64,000 nucleotides of DNA from Brumimicrobium sp041655765 (GCA_041655765.1 JBBAEU010000008.1:1-64000), one strand, 5' to 3'. Positions 52,726 through 62,612 are shown, counted from the first letter of the stretch. Translations and numbers: made by a program. Notes: a model not told the origin generated them from the sequence alone.

Positions 52726-53661
52726 ATGCTTTACAGATTAATTTTAATTACCATAGTAAGTTTTCTAATAATATCTTGTAAAAAAGAAGTAGAAAACGTT
52801 GTTGAAGATGAAATTAACAACATGGAAATAATTCCAGGGTCAACCTTTCAAGAAGATGATGGACCAAGATTGTATTTTAGGTTGGTATTAGACCCTAATC
52901 AAGAGCGATTAGACATTTTCGGTCAACCCGAAGTTATGCCATCAAATCACTCTGCAATAAACCCTGTCATGGAAGGTTTTGCCATTCATACGATTGAACT
53001 CGTTCCAAATGCATATACCGCTTTTGGGGCAGGAGAGATGGTTTATTATGCGCCCATGTTAGCTGCTAATCATGCTGTTATCTTTGATTCTTTACAAGTT
53101 GTGCAAACAGGAGATATTGTGTATAGTATCCCAATTAGCCAAGTAGAACCAGGAACGTATGAATATTCTAGGGTTTCCGTAGCTTATCAAAATTATGATG
53201 TTCCTTTCCGTGCATACGGTTTTGATTTAGTAGGTAGAGTTTCGTCGTTTCTTGGTCATAATAACTATATTTCTAAACATAAAATCAAAGATTTAACTGT
53301 GACGGTTAACGATAGTAAAGGGCAAGGTTACTTTGCATTTGAAACACCAGAGATAGTTGTTGGATCTTATGTTCATCCTGCTGAATATAATGAATATACG
53401 GCTCCGGTTACAACGGTTCCAAATCCAATCAGCGGAACATCTCCAATTCCTTTAGGAAGTTGTACGTTAACGGGACAGTTTCCAACTTCATTCACGCTAA
53501 CAGGTAATGAGACTTCTGATATTTACATTGATTTATCTTTCAGTACAAATAACAGCTTTGAATGGGAAGACGCAAATGGAAATGGTATTTATGAGCCATT
53601 AGACGGAGATGTTGTTCATGATATGGGAGTCCGTGGACTTATTCCGAAAGTGGCTCCGTAA
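52726..53661 (+). CDS. Hypothetical lipoprotein
   Basis: 311 residues. A lipoprotein signal ends at Cys18 (LIISCKK). The mature protein is predicted mostly beta; EWEDANGNGIYEPLDGD near 285-301 looks like a calcium-binding or structural Asp/Asn/Gly loop. I do not recognise the family. It is monocistronic; its 3' end overlaps by 23 bases the 3' end of a small convergent gene. Confidence 0.75.
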   Translation: MLYRLILITIVSFLIISCKKEVENVVEDEINNMEIIPGSTFQEDDGPRLYFRLVLDPNQERLDIFGQPEVMPSNHSAINPVMEGFAIHTIELVPNAYTAFGAGEMVYYAPMLAANHAVIFDSLQVVQTGDIVYSIPISQVEPGTYEYSRVSVAYQNYDVPFRAYGFDLVGRVSSFLGHNNYISKHKIKDLTVTVNDSKGQGYFAFETPEIVVGSYVHPAEYNEYTAPVTTVPNPISGTSPIPLGSCTLTGQFPTSFTLTGNETSDIYIDLSFSTNNSFEWEDANGNGIYEPLDGDVVHDMGVRGLIPKVAP

Positions 53662-53839
53662 CCTCAATGTCAAAATTATTTATAGAAGCATCATTTGAAT
53701 TCTCAGATGGTGCTTTTTCTTTGGATAAAATCAAATACACTAACAAGAACATTACAACCATATATGCCATAATTTTCAACAGAGTTTTCCATTTATATGA
53801 ATGACTTTGATACTTCTTGAAATCAAATTCTTTCTGCAT
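53639..53839 (-). CDS. Small single-pass membrane protein
   Basis: 66 residues: a charged, aromatic N-terminus (MQKEFDFKKYQSHSYKWK), one helix (about 19-38, LLKIMAYMVVMFLLVYLILS) and an acidic tail. No family recognised, though short proteins of this layout occur in related bacteria. A well-formed promoter on the same strand supports it as real. It overlaps the end of the lipoprotein gene tail to tail. Confidence 0.65.
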   Translation of the reverse strand: MQKEFDFKKYQSHSYKWKTLLKIMAYMVVMFLLVYLILSKEKAPSENSNDASINNFDIEVTEPLSE

Positions 53840-53855
53840 AAGTTGAATCTTTTTA

Positions 53856-53884
53856 CAAAGATAAAGAATGTTCGATTAACACAA
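53856..53884 (-). promoter_or_regulatory. Promoter of the small membrane protein gene
   Basis: On the minus strand: TTG (complement of 53882-53884), 18 bases, TATCTTTG (complement of 53856-53863), then 16 bases to the ATG at 53839. Confidence 0.65.
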
Positions 53885-53953
53885 AAAGGACTTTATTATT
53901 TATACTCAATACACAATGAGTTAAAATCATACTTATTTATCATTTTGTTTTCC

Positions 53954-53980
53954 TTGTTCCATTTGCAATCCTTAACTTTG
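53954..53980 (+). promoter_or_regulatory. Promoter giving a leaderless mRNA for the DUF3109 gene
   Basis: TTG at 53954-53956, 16 bases, TAACTTTG at 53973-53980, then CCCC and the ATG at 53985. The transcript should start at or beside the start codon. Confidence 0.65.
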
Positions 53981-53984
53981 CCCC

Positions 53985-54575
53985 ATGTTAATAGAAATTG
54001 ATGGTATAATCGTTACTGACGAACTTTTTAAAAGTAAATTCGTTTGCGACTTAGAAAGTTGCAAAGGTGCTTGTTGCGTGGATGGAGACGATGGTGCTCC
54101 TTTATTAGAAGATGAAATCAAAATTATTGAGCAGTTCTTGCCGAAAATCAAACCGTATATGAGCCAAGAGGGGATTGAAGTCGTTGATAGACAAGGTGTT
54201 TATCATACCGATGAAGATGGAGATTTCGTTACTAACTTAATGAGTGATGAAGCATGCGCTTTTGTGTTCTACGATGAAAGAGGAATTGCAAAATGTGCAA
54301 TAGAAAAAGCTTATCGTGAAGGTGATATCAACTGGAAAAAACCGATTTCTTGTGAGCTTTTCCCGATTCGCGCAAAAAAATATCCAAGTTTTACTGCTCT
54401 GAATTACGAAAAAATTGATATCTGTAATCCTGGTTGTAAACTCGGTGAAGCATTGCAAATTCCCTTGTATCGGTTTTTAAAAGAACCCCTTGTCCGTGCA
54501 TATGGAGAAGATTTCTACCATTCATTAGAAGAAGTGGCTAAAGAAATTGAAGAGCAAAATATAACAAATGATTAA
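53985..54575 (+). CDS. DUF3109 family Cys-cluster protein
   Basis: 196 residues. Cys21, Cys26, Cys30 and Cys31 (CDLESCKGACCVDGDDGAPL) begin a metal-binding pattern completed by DEACAF, AKCAIEKAY, ISCELFPIR and CNPGCKLGE. It is thus related in layout to the YkgJ family. Function is not established. The methyltransferase gene starts three bases after its stop, so the two form an operon. Confidence 0.88.
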   Translation: MLIEIDGIIVTDELFKSKFVCDLESCKGACCVDGDDGAPLLEDEIKIIEQFLPKIKPYMSQEGIEVVDRQGVYHTDEDGDFVTNLMSDEACAFVFYDERGIAKCAIEKAYREGDINWKKPISCELFPIRAKKYPSFTALNYEKIDICNPGCKLGEALQIPLYRFLKEPLVRAYGEDFYHSLEEVAKEIEEQNITND

Positions 54576-54578
54576 TGA

Positions 54579-55421
54579 ATGGCAAACAAAGTTTTTAGTT
54601 CAGACTGGAATGATTACGAACTGATTGATGCAGGTGATGGAAGAAAATTAGAACGCTGGGGAAACATAATCACAATTCGCCCTGAAGTTCAAGCCTATTT
54701 CAAAAGCGAATCTTCTTATGAAGAATGGAAAAAAATTGCACATCTTGAATTTATCCAAAAAGACTCAAAAAGTGGTAAATGGGAGTTTTTAAAAGAAGTT
54801 TCTATCGAAAACTGGCAAATTTCCTATAAAAGTCTAATTCTTAATCTCGAATTGACTAAATTCAAGCATGTTGGGATTTTTCCAGAACAAGCCACAAACT
54901 GGGAATTTATCATAGAAACACTTTCTCCTTCATCAAAAATGCTAAATCTTTTTGCCTACACTGGAGTGGCTTCAATTATTGGAAAAGCTACTGGTGCAGA
55001 TGTTACACATGTTGACTCGGTGAAACAACTTATCACTTGGGCGCGAAAGAACATGGAATCGTCACAACAAAAAAACATTCGTTGGATACATGAAGACGCC
55101 TTGAAATTTGCTCAAAGAGAAGTAAAACGCGAGAATAAATACGATTTAATTATCATGGATCCTCCTGCATGGGGAATTGGCGTAAAAAATGAAAAATGGA
55201 AGATTGAAGATAAGTTGGCAGAGTTAATCTCTACTGCTTCCAAGTTGCTCAATCCCAAAGGAGTTCTAATCTTAAATACATACTCACCAAAAGTAGAGTT
55301 AGAGGACATAAAACTTCACAGCTCTTCCTTTTTCTCGCGCATTGAGTTGTCTGAATTATGGAAAAAGTCAACATCGGGTAAAAAGCTGTTTTATGGTCAT
55401 TTAATGAGGGCGTGGAAATAA
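54579..55421 (+). CDS. Class I SAM-dependent methyltransferase, RlmI/RlmK-like
   Basis: 280 residues. SAM-binding motif I is MLNLFAYTGVASIIGKATGA near 124-143, and the catalytic DPPAWGIG region follows YDLIIM near 190. The fold and motifs resemble the C-terminal half of RlmI/RlmK rRNA methyltransferases, but the target base is not determined by the sequence. It follows the DUF3109 gene after three bases. Confidence 0.8.
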   Translation: MANKVFSSDWNDYELIDAGDGRKLERWGNIITIRPEVQAYFKSESSYEEWKKIAHLEFIQKDSKSGKWEFLKEVSIENWQISYKSLILNLELTKFKHVGIFPEQATNWEFIIETLSPSSKMLNLFAYTGVASIIGKATGADVTHVDSVKQLITWARKNMESSQQKNIRWIHEDALKFAQREVKRENKYDLIIMDPPAWGIGVKNEKWKIEDKLAELISTASKLLNPKGVLILNTYSPKVELEDIKLHSSSFFSRIELSELWKKSTSGKKLFYGHLMRAWK

Positions 55422-55444
55422 TGCAGTTAACAATTTTTGTTCGA

Positions 55445-55452
55445 TAAATTTG
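55445..55452 (+). promoter_or_regulatory. Candidate -7 box upstream of the E1 gene
   Basis: TAAATTTG matches the consensus, 71 bases before the ATG at 55524. No TTG is found at the -33 distance. Confidence 0.35.
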
Positions 55453-55523
55453 GCATTATACCAATTTTATTAAAGAAAACCGTTTTTTATTCGTATTTTA
55501 GCATTCCAAAAATTCAAAAGGTT

Positions 55524-57620
55524 ATGCCTGATACAGAAACCAAAGCTACAAAGCAAAATACAGTGAATATTGATAAAGAGATTGTCGAAAAAGCATTCGA
55601 ATTAATGTGTACGGCGAAAACTTTATCCGAAAAATATGAAGAAAATAAGGAAGTTACAAGCAAGTATGTTCATGCTACTTCACGTGGACACGAAGCGATT
55701 CAATTGGCGGTTGGAATGCAGCTAAAGCCACAAGATTTTGTTTCGCCATATTATCGCGACGATAGCATTTTACTTGGAATGGGAATTACGCCTTACGAAT
55801 TGATGCTCCATATTTTCGCAAAAAAAGATGAGCCATTTTCAGGGGGGAGAATTTATTATTCGCACACTTCATTGAATCGAGATGATATGCCTAAAATGAT
55901 TCATCAATCTTCTGCAACAGGAATGCAGGCCATTCCTACAACAGGGATTGCAATGGGGGTTCAATACAAGGAAAGTCAAAGTTTAGCCGAAGATTTTAAA
56001 GGTGATAATCCCATCACGGTATGCTCTATCGGAGACGCTGCTTGCACGGAAGGTGAATTTTCAGAAGCATTACAAATGGCAGCACTTAAACAGTTGCCAA
56101 TTTTGTATTTGGTACAAGATAATGAATGGGATATTTCGGCGAGTGCTGATGAAATTAGGGCGCAAGACATCTCCTATTATGCGCGTGGTTTTAAAGGAAT
56201 TGAAGTTGTAACCATTGATGGAACAGACTTTTTAGAATCGTATGTCACAATCAGAGATGTTTTTGAAGTAATTAGAAAAGAACGTCGGCCATTTTTGGTT
56301 CACGCAAAAGTTCCGTTGTTGGGTCACCATACTTCTGGGGTAAGAATGGAATGGTATCGGGATGATTTGGATGAGGCGAAACAACGAGACCCATACCCAA
56401 AAATAAAAGATTTGGTACGAAAAGTTGGGATGGACGAAGCTGATATAATCAACACAGAAAGTGAAATCAGAAAAAAGGTTGATGAAATTTACGAAAAAGC
56501 ACAAAATGCTCCTGATCCGACGCCAGAAAGTTTAACTGACCATGTTTTTGCACCAACGCCAATTACGGAAGAAAAAGGAGAGCGTGAACCGAAAGGAAAA
56601 CAAAAAACTTTGATGGTTGATAATGCTCTGTTTGCTGTTCGAGAAATTTTAGAAAAACATCCTGAGGCTTTGTTGTATGGACAGGATGTTGGTCATCGTT
56701 TGGGTGGAGTTTTTCGTGAAGCAGCAACATTGGCACAGAAATTCGGAAATGAAAGGGTGTTTAACACGCCAATTATGGAAGCATTTATTATTGGAAGCAC
56801 TGTCGGCATGTCGGCTGTTGGACTCAAACCAATCGTGGAAGTTCAATTTGCAGATTATATTTGGCCAGGTCTAAACCAATTGTTTTCTGAATTAAGCAGA
56901 AGTTATTATTTAACAAATGGAAAATGGAATGTAAGTTCTGTTATCCGCGTACCAATTGGAGCTTATGGTTCAGGCGGTCCATATCACTCTTCGAGTGTTG
57001 AGTCGGTTGTAACAAATATCCGTGGGATAAAAGTCGTTTATCCTTCAACCGGCGCAGATTTGAAAGGTTTGTTAAAAGCAGCGTTTTACGATCCAAATCC
57101 TGTAGTTATTTTTGAGCACAAAGGACTTTATTGGTCAAAAATAAAAGGCACGGAAGGCGCAAAAACGGTAGAACCATCTGAAGATTACGTTATTCCAATT
57201 GGGAAAGGGCGCATTGTGATTGAAGCAGCACAAGATAAGATTAATAATTCAGAAAGTATTTCTGTAATCACTTATGGCCGTGGGGTTTATTGGGCGTTAG
57301 AAGCTGCCAAAAATCATCCTGGTCAAGTAGAGATTGTAGATTTACGTTCTTTAAATCCGTTAGATGAAGAAATAATTCAAAATTCGGTTAAAAAGCACAA
57401 TCGCGTGTTGTTGGTAACGGAAGAAACGATAGAATCTTCATTTACTTTAGGTTTAGCTGGAAGAATTCAACGAGATTGTTTTGAATATTTAGATGCGCCA
57501 ATTAAGATTGTTGGTTCTGTCGATGTTCCTGCAATTCCAATGCACTCAGATTTGGAATTTGAATATTTACCGAATGCGGACAAGGTGAGTAAGGCGATGG
57601 AAGAGTTGTTGGGGTATTAA
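55524..57620 (+). CDS. Fused alpha/beta 2-oxoacid dehydrogenase E1 component
   Basis: 698 residues from the ATG at 55524 (the frame is open for 29 codons upstream but lacks protein character). The alpha part (about 1-345) contains the thiamine-diphosphate motif from Gly170-Asp171 (GDAACTEGEF) to Asn200. The beta part (about 360-698) begins KTLMVDNALFAVREILEKHP and has YGQDVGHRLGGVF. Fused E1 of branched-chain 2-oxoacid (2-oxoisovalerate) dehydrogenase type is usual in Bacteroidota. It decarboxylates the substrate and transfers the acyl group to E2. E2 and E3 are not nearby, so the exact substrate is not fixed. Confidence 0.88.
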   Translation: MPDTETKATKQNTVNIDKEIVEKAFELMCTAKTLSEKYEENKEVTSKYVHATSRGHEAIQLAVGMQLKPQDFVSPYYRDDSILLGMGITPYELMLHIFAKKDEPFSGGRIYYSHTSLNRDDMPKMIHQSSATGMQAIPTTGIAMGVQYKESQSLAEDFKGDNPITVCSIGDAACTEGEFSEALQMAALKQLPILYLVQDNEWDISASADEIRAQDISYYARGFKGIEVVTIDGTDFLESYVTIRDVFEVIRKERRPFLVHAKVPLLGHHTSGVRMEWYRDDLDEAKQRDPYPKIKDLVRKVGMDEADIINTESEIRKKVDEIYEKAQNAPDPTPESLTDHVFAPTPITEEKGEREPKGKQKTLMVDNALFAVREILEKHPEALLYGQDVGHRLGGVFREAATLAQKFGNERVFNTPIMEAFIIGSTVGMSAVGLKPIVEVQFADYIWPGLNQLFSELSRSYYLTNGKWNVSSVIRVPIGAYGSGGPYHSSSVESVVTNIRGIKVVYPSTGADLKGLLKAAFYDPNPVVIFEHKGLYWSKIKGTEGAKTVEPSEDYVIPIGKGRIVIEAAQDKINNSESISVITYGRGVYWALEAAKNHPGQVEIVDLRSLNPLDEEIIQNSVKKHNRVLLVTEETIESSFTLGLAGRIQRDCFEYLDAPIKIVGSVDVPAIPMHSDLEFEYLPNADKVSKAMEELLGY

Positions 57621-57622
57621 TC

Positions 57623-59449
57623 TCAATAGATCAACTCAAAAACACTTCGATATCCGCCTATTTTTTCTGTGTATTCTACAAACTTCTGGTAAAAAGCATC
57701 ACTTGTCAGTGTGGTAGAATCGCCAATTATAATTAATTTCTTTTTTGCTCGGGTTAAGGCAACATTCATCCGTCGGTAATCTGATAAAAAACCAATAGCA
57801 CCATTTGGGTTGCTCCTGACCAAACTGATGATTACCAAATCGGCTTCTTGACCTTGAAACGAGTCAATCGTGCTGATATGAATGCCCTTTAATCTTTCTT
57901 TGGCCAACTCGACTTGTCCTGCATAAGGCGAAATAAACACTACGGAGGCGTAACCTTTTATCCATTCTTGGTAGTTTTCCTCAATAATTTTTAGCTCTTC
58001 AGGATTGGAAATACTGGTTCTAGCTTCTTCCCGTTCCTCCAGAAAATTTGCTCCTGCCGTATCGTAAAATATAAAAGAATCTACAATCGATTCGGGTACA
58101 GACTGTAATTTTCCTTTATAAAAATAGATAGATGAAAAACCTGCAATTTCAGGTGTCATACGGTATTGATGCTCCAAAAAAGCACTTGTAATCTCAGAAT
58201 CTATCGCTGTTTCCAAAATAGATTTTGACAACCGTGTTTTTGCTGCCTCATCACTTAAAATTGTTGGCGGTAATTGTAAATGATCTCCCGCAAGAATGAT
58301 GCGCTCAGCCTTCTCAAAAACCAACCACGCAAGAGGTTCTAAACATTGACCCGCTTCATCCAAAATGGCAACATCAAACTGTTTGTTTTGAAGAATTTTA
58401 TCCATCAATCCAACGGGCGTTCCTAAAATAACATCGACATCCTTAAGGTAATTTTCTAAATAATAATTCGTCAATTCCTTTATTTCATCACGGATGGCAT
58501 AAACTTCCTTAAATAAAAGTTTGCGTTGTTCACGTTCTTCTTTTCCGAAATTTCGTTTATATTGACGTGCCATTTTACGGTATTCTTCCGCCTGAATTTT
58601 TAGTTTTCTAATTTTTTTGCTGAATTTTTCCTGACTTAAGATTCCTTCTGGTGTATGATTCCAAACATTGTGATTGACCTTGGAAGTATTGCCCAATCGC
58701 AAAACTTTCATTCCTTTTTCCAATAATTGACTCGCCAAATGATCAATCGCAGCATTGCTTGGTGCAGAAGCGACAATGCTCTGGTTTTGTTTTCTCAATG
58801 CTTGAATTAAAGCAACCAAAGTTGTCGTTTTTCCTGTTCCTGGAGGACCGTGAATAATCTGAATTTCTTGGTTAATTAATCCATTTTGCACGGCTTTGTT
58901 CTGACTTGGATTTAATTTTTCATCGATAATTACACTTTCAGTGGAAAATATAGACTTAAAAGGTGCTAATTGGTGAATAATATTGAAATATTTGGTTAAT
59001 ATTTTTTTATCACCTTGCTTAATGGTTTTTAAAATTCCATGCATCAATTTAAACGATTTGTCATCTGGTAATCGTTTAATTCCAATACTTTTTTCATCTA
59101 TCCAATCGGGGAAATCATCTGAAAACAACAATATTTCTGCTCCTTTCTCTGATATGGACAGTAAGTGTCCATTGCAAACTTCTTGACTATTTCCATTAAA
59201 TATTGCAATGGGAGTTCCGCTGCTGTAATAACTACTATTTATGCCCTGTGGCACATGGAAACTAACAGTAATTATGGGCTGGTCGGTAAAACCAAACGAT
59301 TTATTCTGAATTTTTACAGGATGAATAACAAGTCCGTCTTTTCTTAATTCTTTAAGCGATAAATTGTCTGATAAAAAACGCTTTTCTTGTTCTGTTTCTT
59401 CCAGTCGCAAGGCGTCTTTTAGTTCTTTGATGATTTTGGCTGTTTCCAT
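57623..59449 (-). CDS. SF1 superfamily helicase, IGHMBP2/UPF1-like
   Basis: 608 residues from the ATG at 59449; the frame is open 24 codons further but the preceding promoter fits this ATG. Walker A is IHGPPGTGKTTTLVALIQ near 199-216, Walker B is VAILDEAGQCLEPLAW near 360, motif III is AGDHLQLPPTIL, and the C-terminal motifs are STIDSFQGQEADLVIISLVR and RRMNVALTRAKKKLIIIGD. These belong to the UPF1/Dna2-like DNA or RNA helicases. The beta-rich N-terminal region (about 50-150) is the usual 1B-type insertion. Its cellular role is unknown. Its -7 box ends five bases before the ATG. Confidence 0.88.
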   Translation of the reverse strand: METAKIIKELKDALRLEETEQEKRFLSDNLSLKELRKDGLVIHPVKIQNKSFGFTDQPIITVSFHVPQGINSSYYSSGTPIAIFNGNSQEVCNGHLLSISEKGAEILLFSDDFPDWIDEKSIGIKRLPDDKSFKLMHGILKTIKQGDKKILTKYFNIIHQLAPFKSIFSTESVIIDEKLNPSQNKAVQNGLINQEIQIIHGPPGTGKTTTLVALIQALRKQNQSIVASAPSNAAIDHLASQLLEKGMKVLRLGNTSKVNHNVWNHTPEGILSQEKFSKKIRKLKIQAEEYRKMARQYKRNFGKEEREQRKLLFKEVYAIRDEIKELTNYYLENYLKDVDVILGTPVGLMDKILQNKQFDVAILDEAGQCLEPLAWLVFEKAERIILAGDHLQLPPTILSDEAAKTRLSKSILETAIDSEITSAFLEHQYRMTPEIAGFSSIYFYKGKLQSVPESIVDSFIFYDTAGANFLEEREEARTSISNPEELKIIEENYQEWIKGYASVVFISPYAGQVELAKERLKGIHISTIDSFQGQEADLVIISLVRSNPNGAIGFLSDYRRMNVALTRAKKKLIIIGDSTTLTSDAFYQKFVEYTEKIGGYRSVFELIY

Positions 59450-59454
59450 GGTTG

Positions 59455-59462
59455 CAAATATA
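59455..59462 (-). promoter_or_regulatory. -7 box abutting the helicase start codon
   Basis: The minus strand reads TATATTTG, then CAACC, then the ATG at 59449. It would produce a leaderless or nearly leaderless mRNA. Confidence 0.5.
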
Positions 59463-59629
59463 AGAATTACGGAATAAAAGACTGATTTTGAGTAGAAAAT
59501 CCACATTTTAATCTGCTTCAATGGAGTGAAACAGATTCACTGCTTATTCCAATCGTTCCTGTTTTATATTTTAACGTAATGTTTATAAAAGATATGATTG
59601 TTTGTAATGTTAAAACCATTGGTTAATGG

Positions 59630-61435
59630 TCACGAATGACCAAAATGCTCGATTAAGATTTTCGCTTTTGCCTGTCCAACAACTTCTGTCAAAGACTCCT
59701 TATCTGCTTCTTTAATTTTTGAAACTGTTTTAAAATGATTCATCAAAACCTCTTGTGTTTTTGGTCCGATTCCTTTGATTTCAGAGAGTTCAGAAACCAA
59801 CGCCGACTTACTTCTACGATTTCGGTGGTGTGTGATTCCAAAGCGATGCGCTTCGTTTCTCATGTGTTGAATAACTTTTAAAGATTCACTTTTTTTATCC
59901 AAATACAACGGAACACTATCTCCTGGAAAAAAAATTTCTTCTAATCGTTCAGCAATTCCAACAATTGGGAGTTTGCCGTGTAAGCCCAATCGTTCTAACG
60001 ATTCCATTGCTGCGTTCAATTGTCCTTTTCCTCCATCTACTACTACCAATTGAGGCAATTCCTTATCCTCATCCAGCAACCGTTTGTATCTACGATAAAC
60101 AACTTCGCGCATGGTTTTATAGTCGTCGGGACCTTCTACAGTTTTTGGAATAAAATGTCGGTATTCTTTTTTACTGGGTTTTGCATCTCTAAACACTACG
60201 CAAGCAGAAACAGGATTGGTTCCCATGATGTTTGAATTATCAAAACATTCCATATAAACGGGTAATTCTTTTAGACGAAAATCAGCTTGAATTGTTTTTA
60301 ATATTCTTTCGGTGCGCTTTTGAGGACTGCGCAATGCTTCTTGTCGTTTTTGCTGCATTCCAAAATACTTCGCATTTCTTTTTGAAAGGTCGAGCAAGTG
60401 TTTTTTATCACCACGTTGTGGAGTAAAAAATTTAATGTTATTTATTTCTTCAAGTTTATCAGAATTTTCAACCAAAACCTCTATAGATTGACTGTCAAAT
60501 TTCTCACGCATTTCAAGTAAAACAAAAGTTAAAATATCCTCATCTGATTCGTTGAGGTGTCTTTTAACTTCAACCGTATATCCATGGATAATTGCTCCGT
60601 TGCTTACCACCAAATAATTTACAAAAACGCGGTTGTCAACTTTTTCTAAAGTAATTACGTCAACTTTCGTAACGGTTGGCGAAACGACAGTAGATTTTGA
60701 TTGATATTTTTCGAGTGCAATAATTTTATTTTTATAATCATTTGCCTCCTCAAATTCCATACGTTCTGCAGATTGTTTCATTCGATTTTTTAACATACGA
60801 ATGACAGGAGAAATACTTCCTTTTAAAATACTATCAATTTGTTCAATGTATTCATTGTAATCTGCTTCTGACTCCTTATCCACACAAGGAGCCTTACAGT
60901 TTCCAAGGTGATATTCAAGACAAACCTTATATTTTTTCTGCGCAATTTTATCTTCGCTTAAATCATAAGTACATGTACGCAAATAAAACAATTCTCTAAA
61001 TAGTTCCAGCAAGGTATTTACAATATATACCGATGGATATGGTCCGTAATATTTAGAACCATCTTTAATGACTCTTCGTGTTGAGAATACCCTTGGGAAC
61101 CTTTCATTTTTAATACAAATCCATGGGTAAGTTTTGTCGTCTTTTAACTGGATATTATACTTTGGACGATATTTTTTTATCAGACTATTTTCTAATAACA
61201 AAGCATCTTGTTCGGTTTCGACAACAATAAACCTTAAATCATGTATTTTACGAACCAAAACCCTGGTTTTTCCATCATCGTGTGACTTTGTAAAATAAGA
61301 GTTTACCCGTTTTTTAAGATTTTTTGCTTTTCCAACGTAAATAATCTTTCCATCGGCGTTAAAATATTGATAGACGCCAGGACTTTCAGGTAAAGTCTTT
61401 ATTTTTTGATTAAGAAAATCCAATCTTTTAGACAT
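59630..61435 (-). CDS. uvrC: Excinuclease ABC subunit C
   Basis: 601 residues. The GIY-YIG nuclease domain covers 1-95 (PGVYQYFNADGKIIYVGKAK). A Cys-rich stretch follows (CLEYHLGNCKAPC), then the UVR motif (AERMEFEEANDYKNKI), the RNase H-like domain with ECFDNSNIMGTNPVSACVVF and VVDGGKGQLNAA, and a C-terminal helix-hairpin-helix (SEIKGIGPKTQEVLMNHFK). UvrC makes both incisions in nucleotide excision repair. The -7 box ends four bases before the ATG. Confidence 0.97.
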   Translation of the reverse strand: MSKRLDFLNQKIKTLPESPGVYQYFNADGKIIYVGKAKNLKKRVNSYFTKSHDDGKTRVLVRKIHDLRFIVVETEQDALLLENSLIKKYRPKYNIQLKDDKTYPWICIKNERFPRVFSTRRVIKDGSKYYGPYPSVYIVNTLLELFRELFYLRTCTYDLSEDKIAQKKYKVCLEYHLGNCKAPCVDKESEADYNEYIEQIDSILKGSISPVIRMLKNRMKQSAERMEFEEANDYKNKIIALEKYQSKSTVVSPTVTKVDVITLEKVDNRVFVNYLVVSNGAIIHGYTVEVKRHLNESDEDILTFVLLEMREKFDSQSIEVLVENSDKLEEINNIKFFTPQRGDKKHLLDLSKRNAKYFGMQQKRQEALRSPQKRTERILKTIQADFRLKELPVYMECFDNSNIMGTNPVSACVVFRDAKPSKKEYRHFIPKTVEGPDDYKTMREVVYRRYKRLLDEDKELPQLVVVDGGKGQLNAAMESLERLGLHGKLPIVGIAERLEEIFFPGDSVPLYLDKKSESLKVIQHMRNEAHRFGITHHRNRRSKSALVSELSEIKGIGPKTQEVLMNHFKTVSKIKEADKESLTEVVGQAKAKILIEHFGHS

Positions 61436-61439
61436 ATAG

Positions 61440-61447
61440 CAAAGGTA
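61440..61447 (-). promoter_or_regulatory. -7 box abutting the uvrC start codon
   Basis: The minus strand reads TACCTTTG, then CTAT, then the ATG at 61435. Transcription would start at the start codon; a TTG lies 14 bases upstream, shorter than ideal. Confidence 0.5.
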
Positions 61448-61486
61448 GGAATTAGAGATAACAAAATAAATTTGTAATCAATGAAA

Positions 61487-61517
61487 TTGTGTTCTATCAA
61501 ATTTTTTTCTATCTTTA
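61487..61517 (+). promoter_or_regulatory. Probable promoter of the PorP/SprF gene
   Basis: TTG at 61487-61489, 20 bases, TATCTTTA at 61510-61517 (one mismatch), 33 bases before the ATG at 61551. Confidence 0.5.
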
Positions 61518-61550
61518 AACCCAGAAAAGAAACAAACAATACTAAAAACG

Positions 61551-62606
61551 ATGAAACAATTAATAATTTTAATCGGAATTTTTGCTTTTTCTATAACAAA
61601 CGCTAAATCACAAGATATTCATTTCTCACAAATGGCAATGTCTCCTTTAACATTGAATCCGGCTTTGACGGGTGCAGTTTATGATTTTCAAGCAAATGTA
61701 AATTATAGAAATCAGTGGCTCACTGTTGGAGAAGCATATCAAACCATTTCTGCATCAGCTGATACAAAACTCAATTTCAACTATAAACACAACAAAAAAG
61801 CATATTTTGCAGTTGGTGTAGATTTTTATCATGATCGTGCTGGACTGGTTACAGTTGCTTCTAATAATTTTAATTTACATTTAGCAACGCATATTGTTTT
61901 AACCGAACATTCCACACTTGGGTTAGGTGTTCAAACAGGATATGGACTTAGATCTATCGACTATTCCGCAGCAAGATGGGGAAGTCAATATGATGGATAC
62001 CAATTTAACCCACTTTTGAGTTCTGGTGAGGCAGCTGTTGGTACAAGTTTTGGTTATTTTGATGTTGGGGCTGGAATGGTATATCGTTACTCAAAATTTG
62101 ACTCTAGAATCGGACAAAACGATCGGTTTTCACTTACCGCTGGATTTGCAGCCTATCATTTAAATAGACCCGCTTATTCTTTCCAAGGTCATGGTGGTGA
62201 AAAATTGTATATGCGTTTTACAGGATTTGTTAATTTTGATATTGGAATTCATAATTCTCATTCAATATTACAACCAGCAATCTATTTTTTCCAACAAGGA
62301 CCAGCCAGAGAAATTATGATTGGAATGTATTGGAAATATATGCTTGTAGAAGATTCTAGAATTACTAATTTTATAAATCAAACAAGCATTGCTGGTGGAT
62401 TATTCTATAGAAATCAAGATGCTTTGGTCGCAAAGTTTATTTTTGATTGGCGTGGAATGGGAATAGGTTTTTCTTATGATTTTAACGTGTTCAATTCTTT
62501 GATTCAAGCTTCTAAATCTGTGGGAGCTTTTGAGATTGCTTTAAGATATGTAATTCCAGATTGGACGAGAAGACCATATATCAGTGGTGGTAGGTCGCAA
62601 TTCTAG
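61551..62606 (+). CDS. PorP/SprF family type IX secretion membrane protein
   Basis: 351 residues. The signal peptide ends near TNAKSQ. QDIHFSQMAMSPLTLNPALT near 21-40 is the family signature (QDPHFSQF...NPA type), followed by NVNYRNQWLTVG. It is an outer-membrane barrel. Many paralogues exist per genome, often beside large adhesin genes for which they serve as partners; no adhesin lies next to this one. It converges with the DUF4837 gene, with six bases between the stops. Confidence 0.9.
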   Translation: MKQLIILIGIFAFSITNAKSQDIHFSQMAMSPLTLNPALTGAVYDFQANVNYRNQWLTVGEAYQTISASADTKLNFNYKHNKKAYFAVGVDFYHDRAGLVTVASNNFNLHLATHIVLTEHSTLGLGVQTGYGLRSIDYSAARWGSQYDGYQFNPLLSSGEAAVGTSFGYFDVGAGMVYRYSKFDSRIGQNDRFSLTAGFAAYHLNRPAYSFQGHGGEKLYMRFTGFVNFDIGIHNSHSILQPAIYFFQQGPAREIMIGMYWKYMLVEDSRITNFINQTSIAGGLFYRNQDALVAKFIFDWRGMGIGFSYDFNVFNSLIQASKSVGAFEIALRYVIPDWTRRPYISGGRSQF

Positions 62607-62612
62607 AAAGGT

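Noticed and set aside
53801..54001. Plus-strand frame of 66 codons upstream of the DUF3109 gene
   Set aside because: It overlaps the promoter of the DUF3109 gene and the antisense start of the small membrane protein, and shows no protein-like features.
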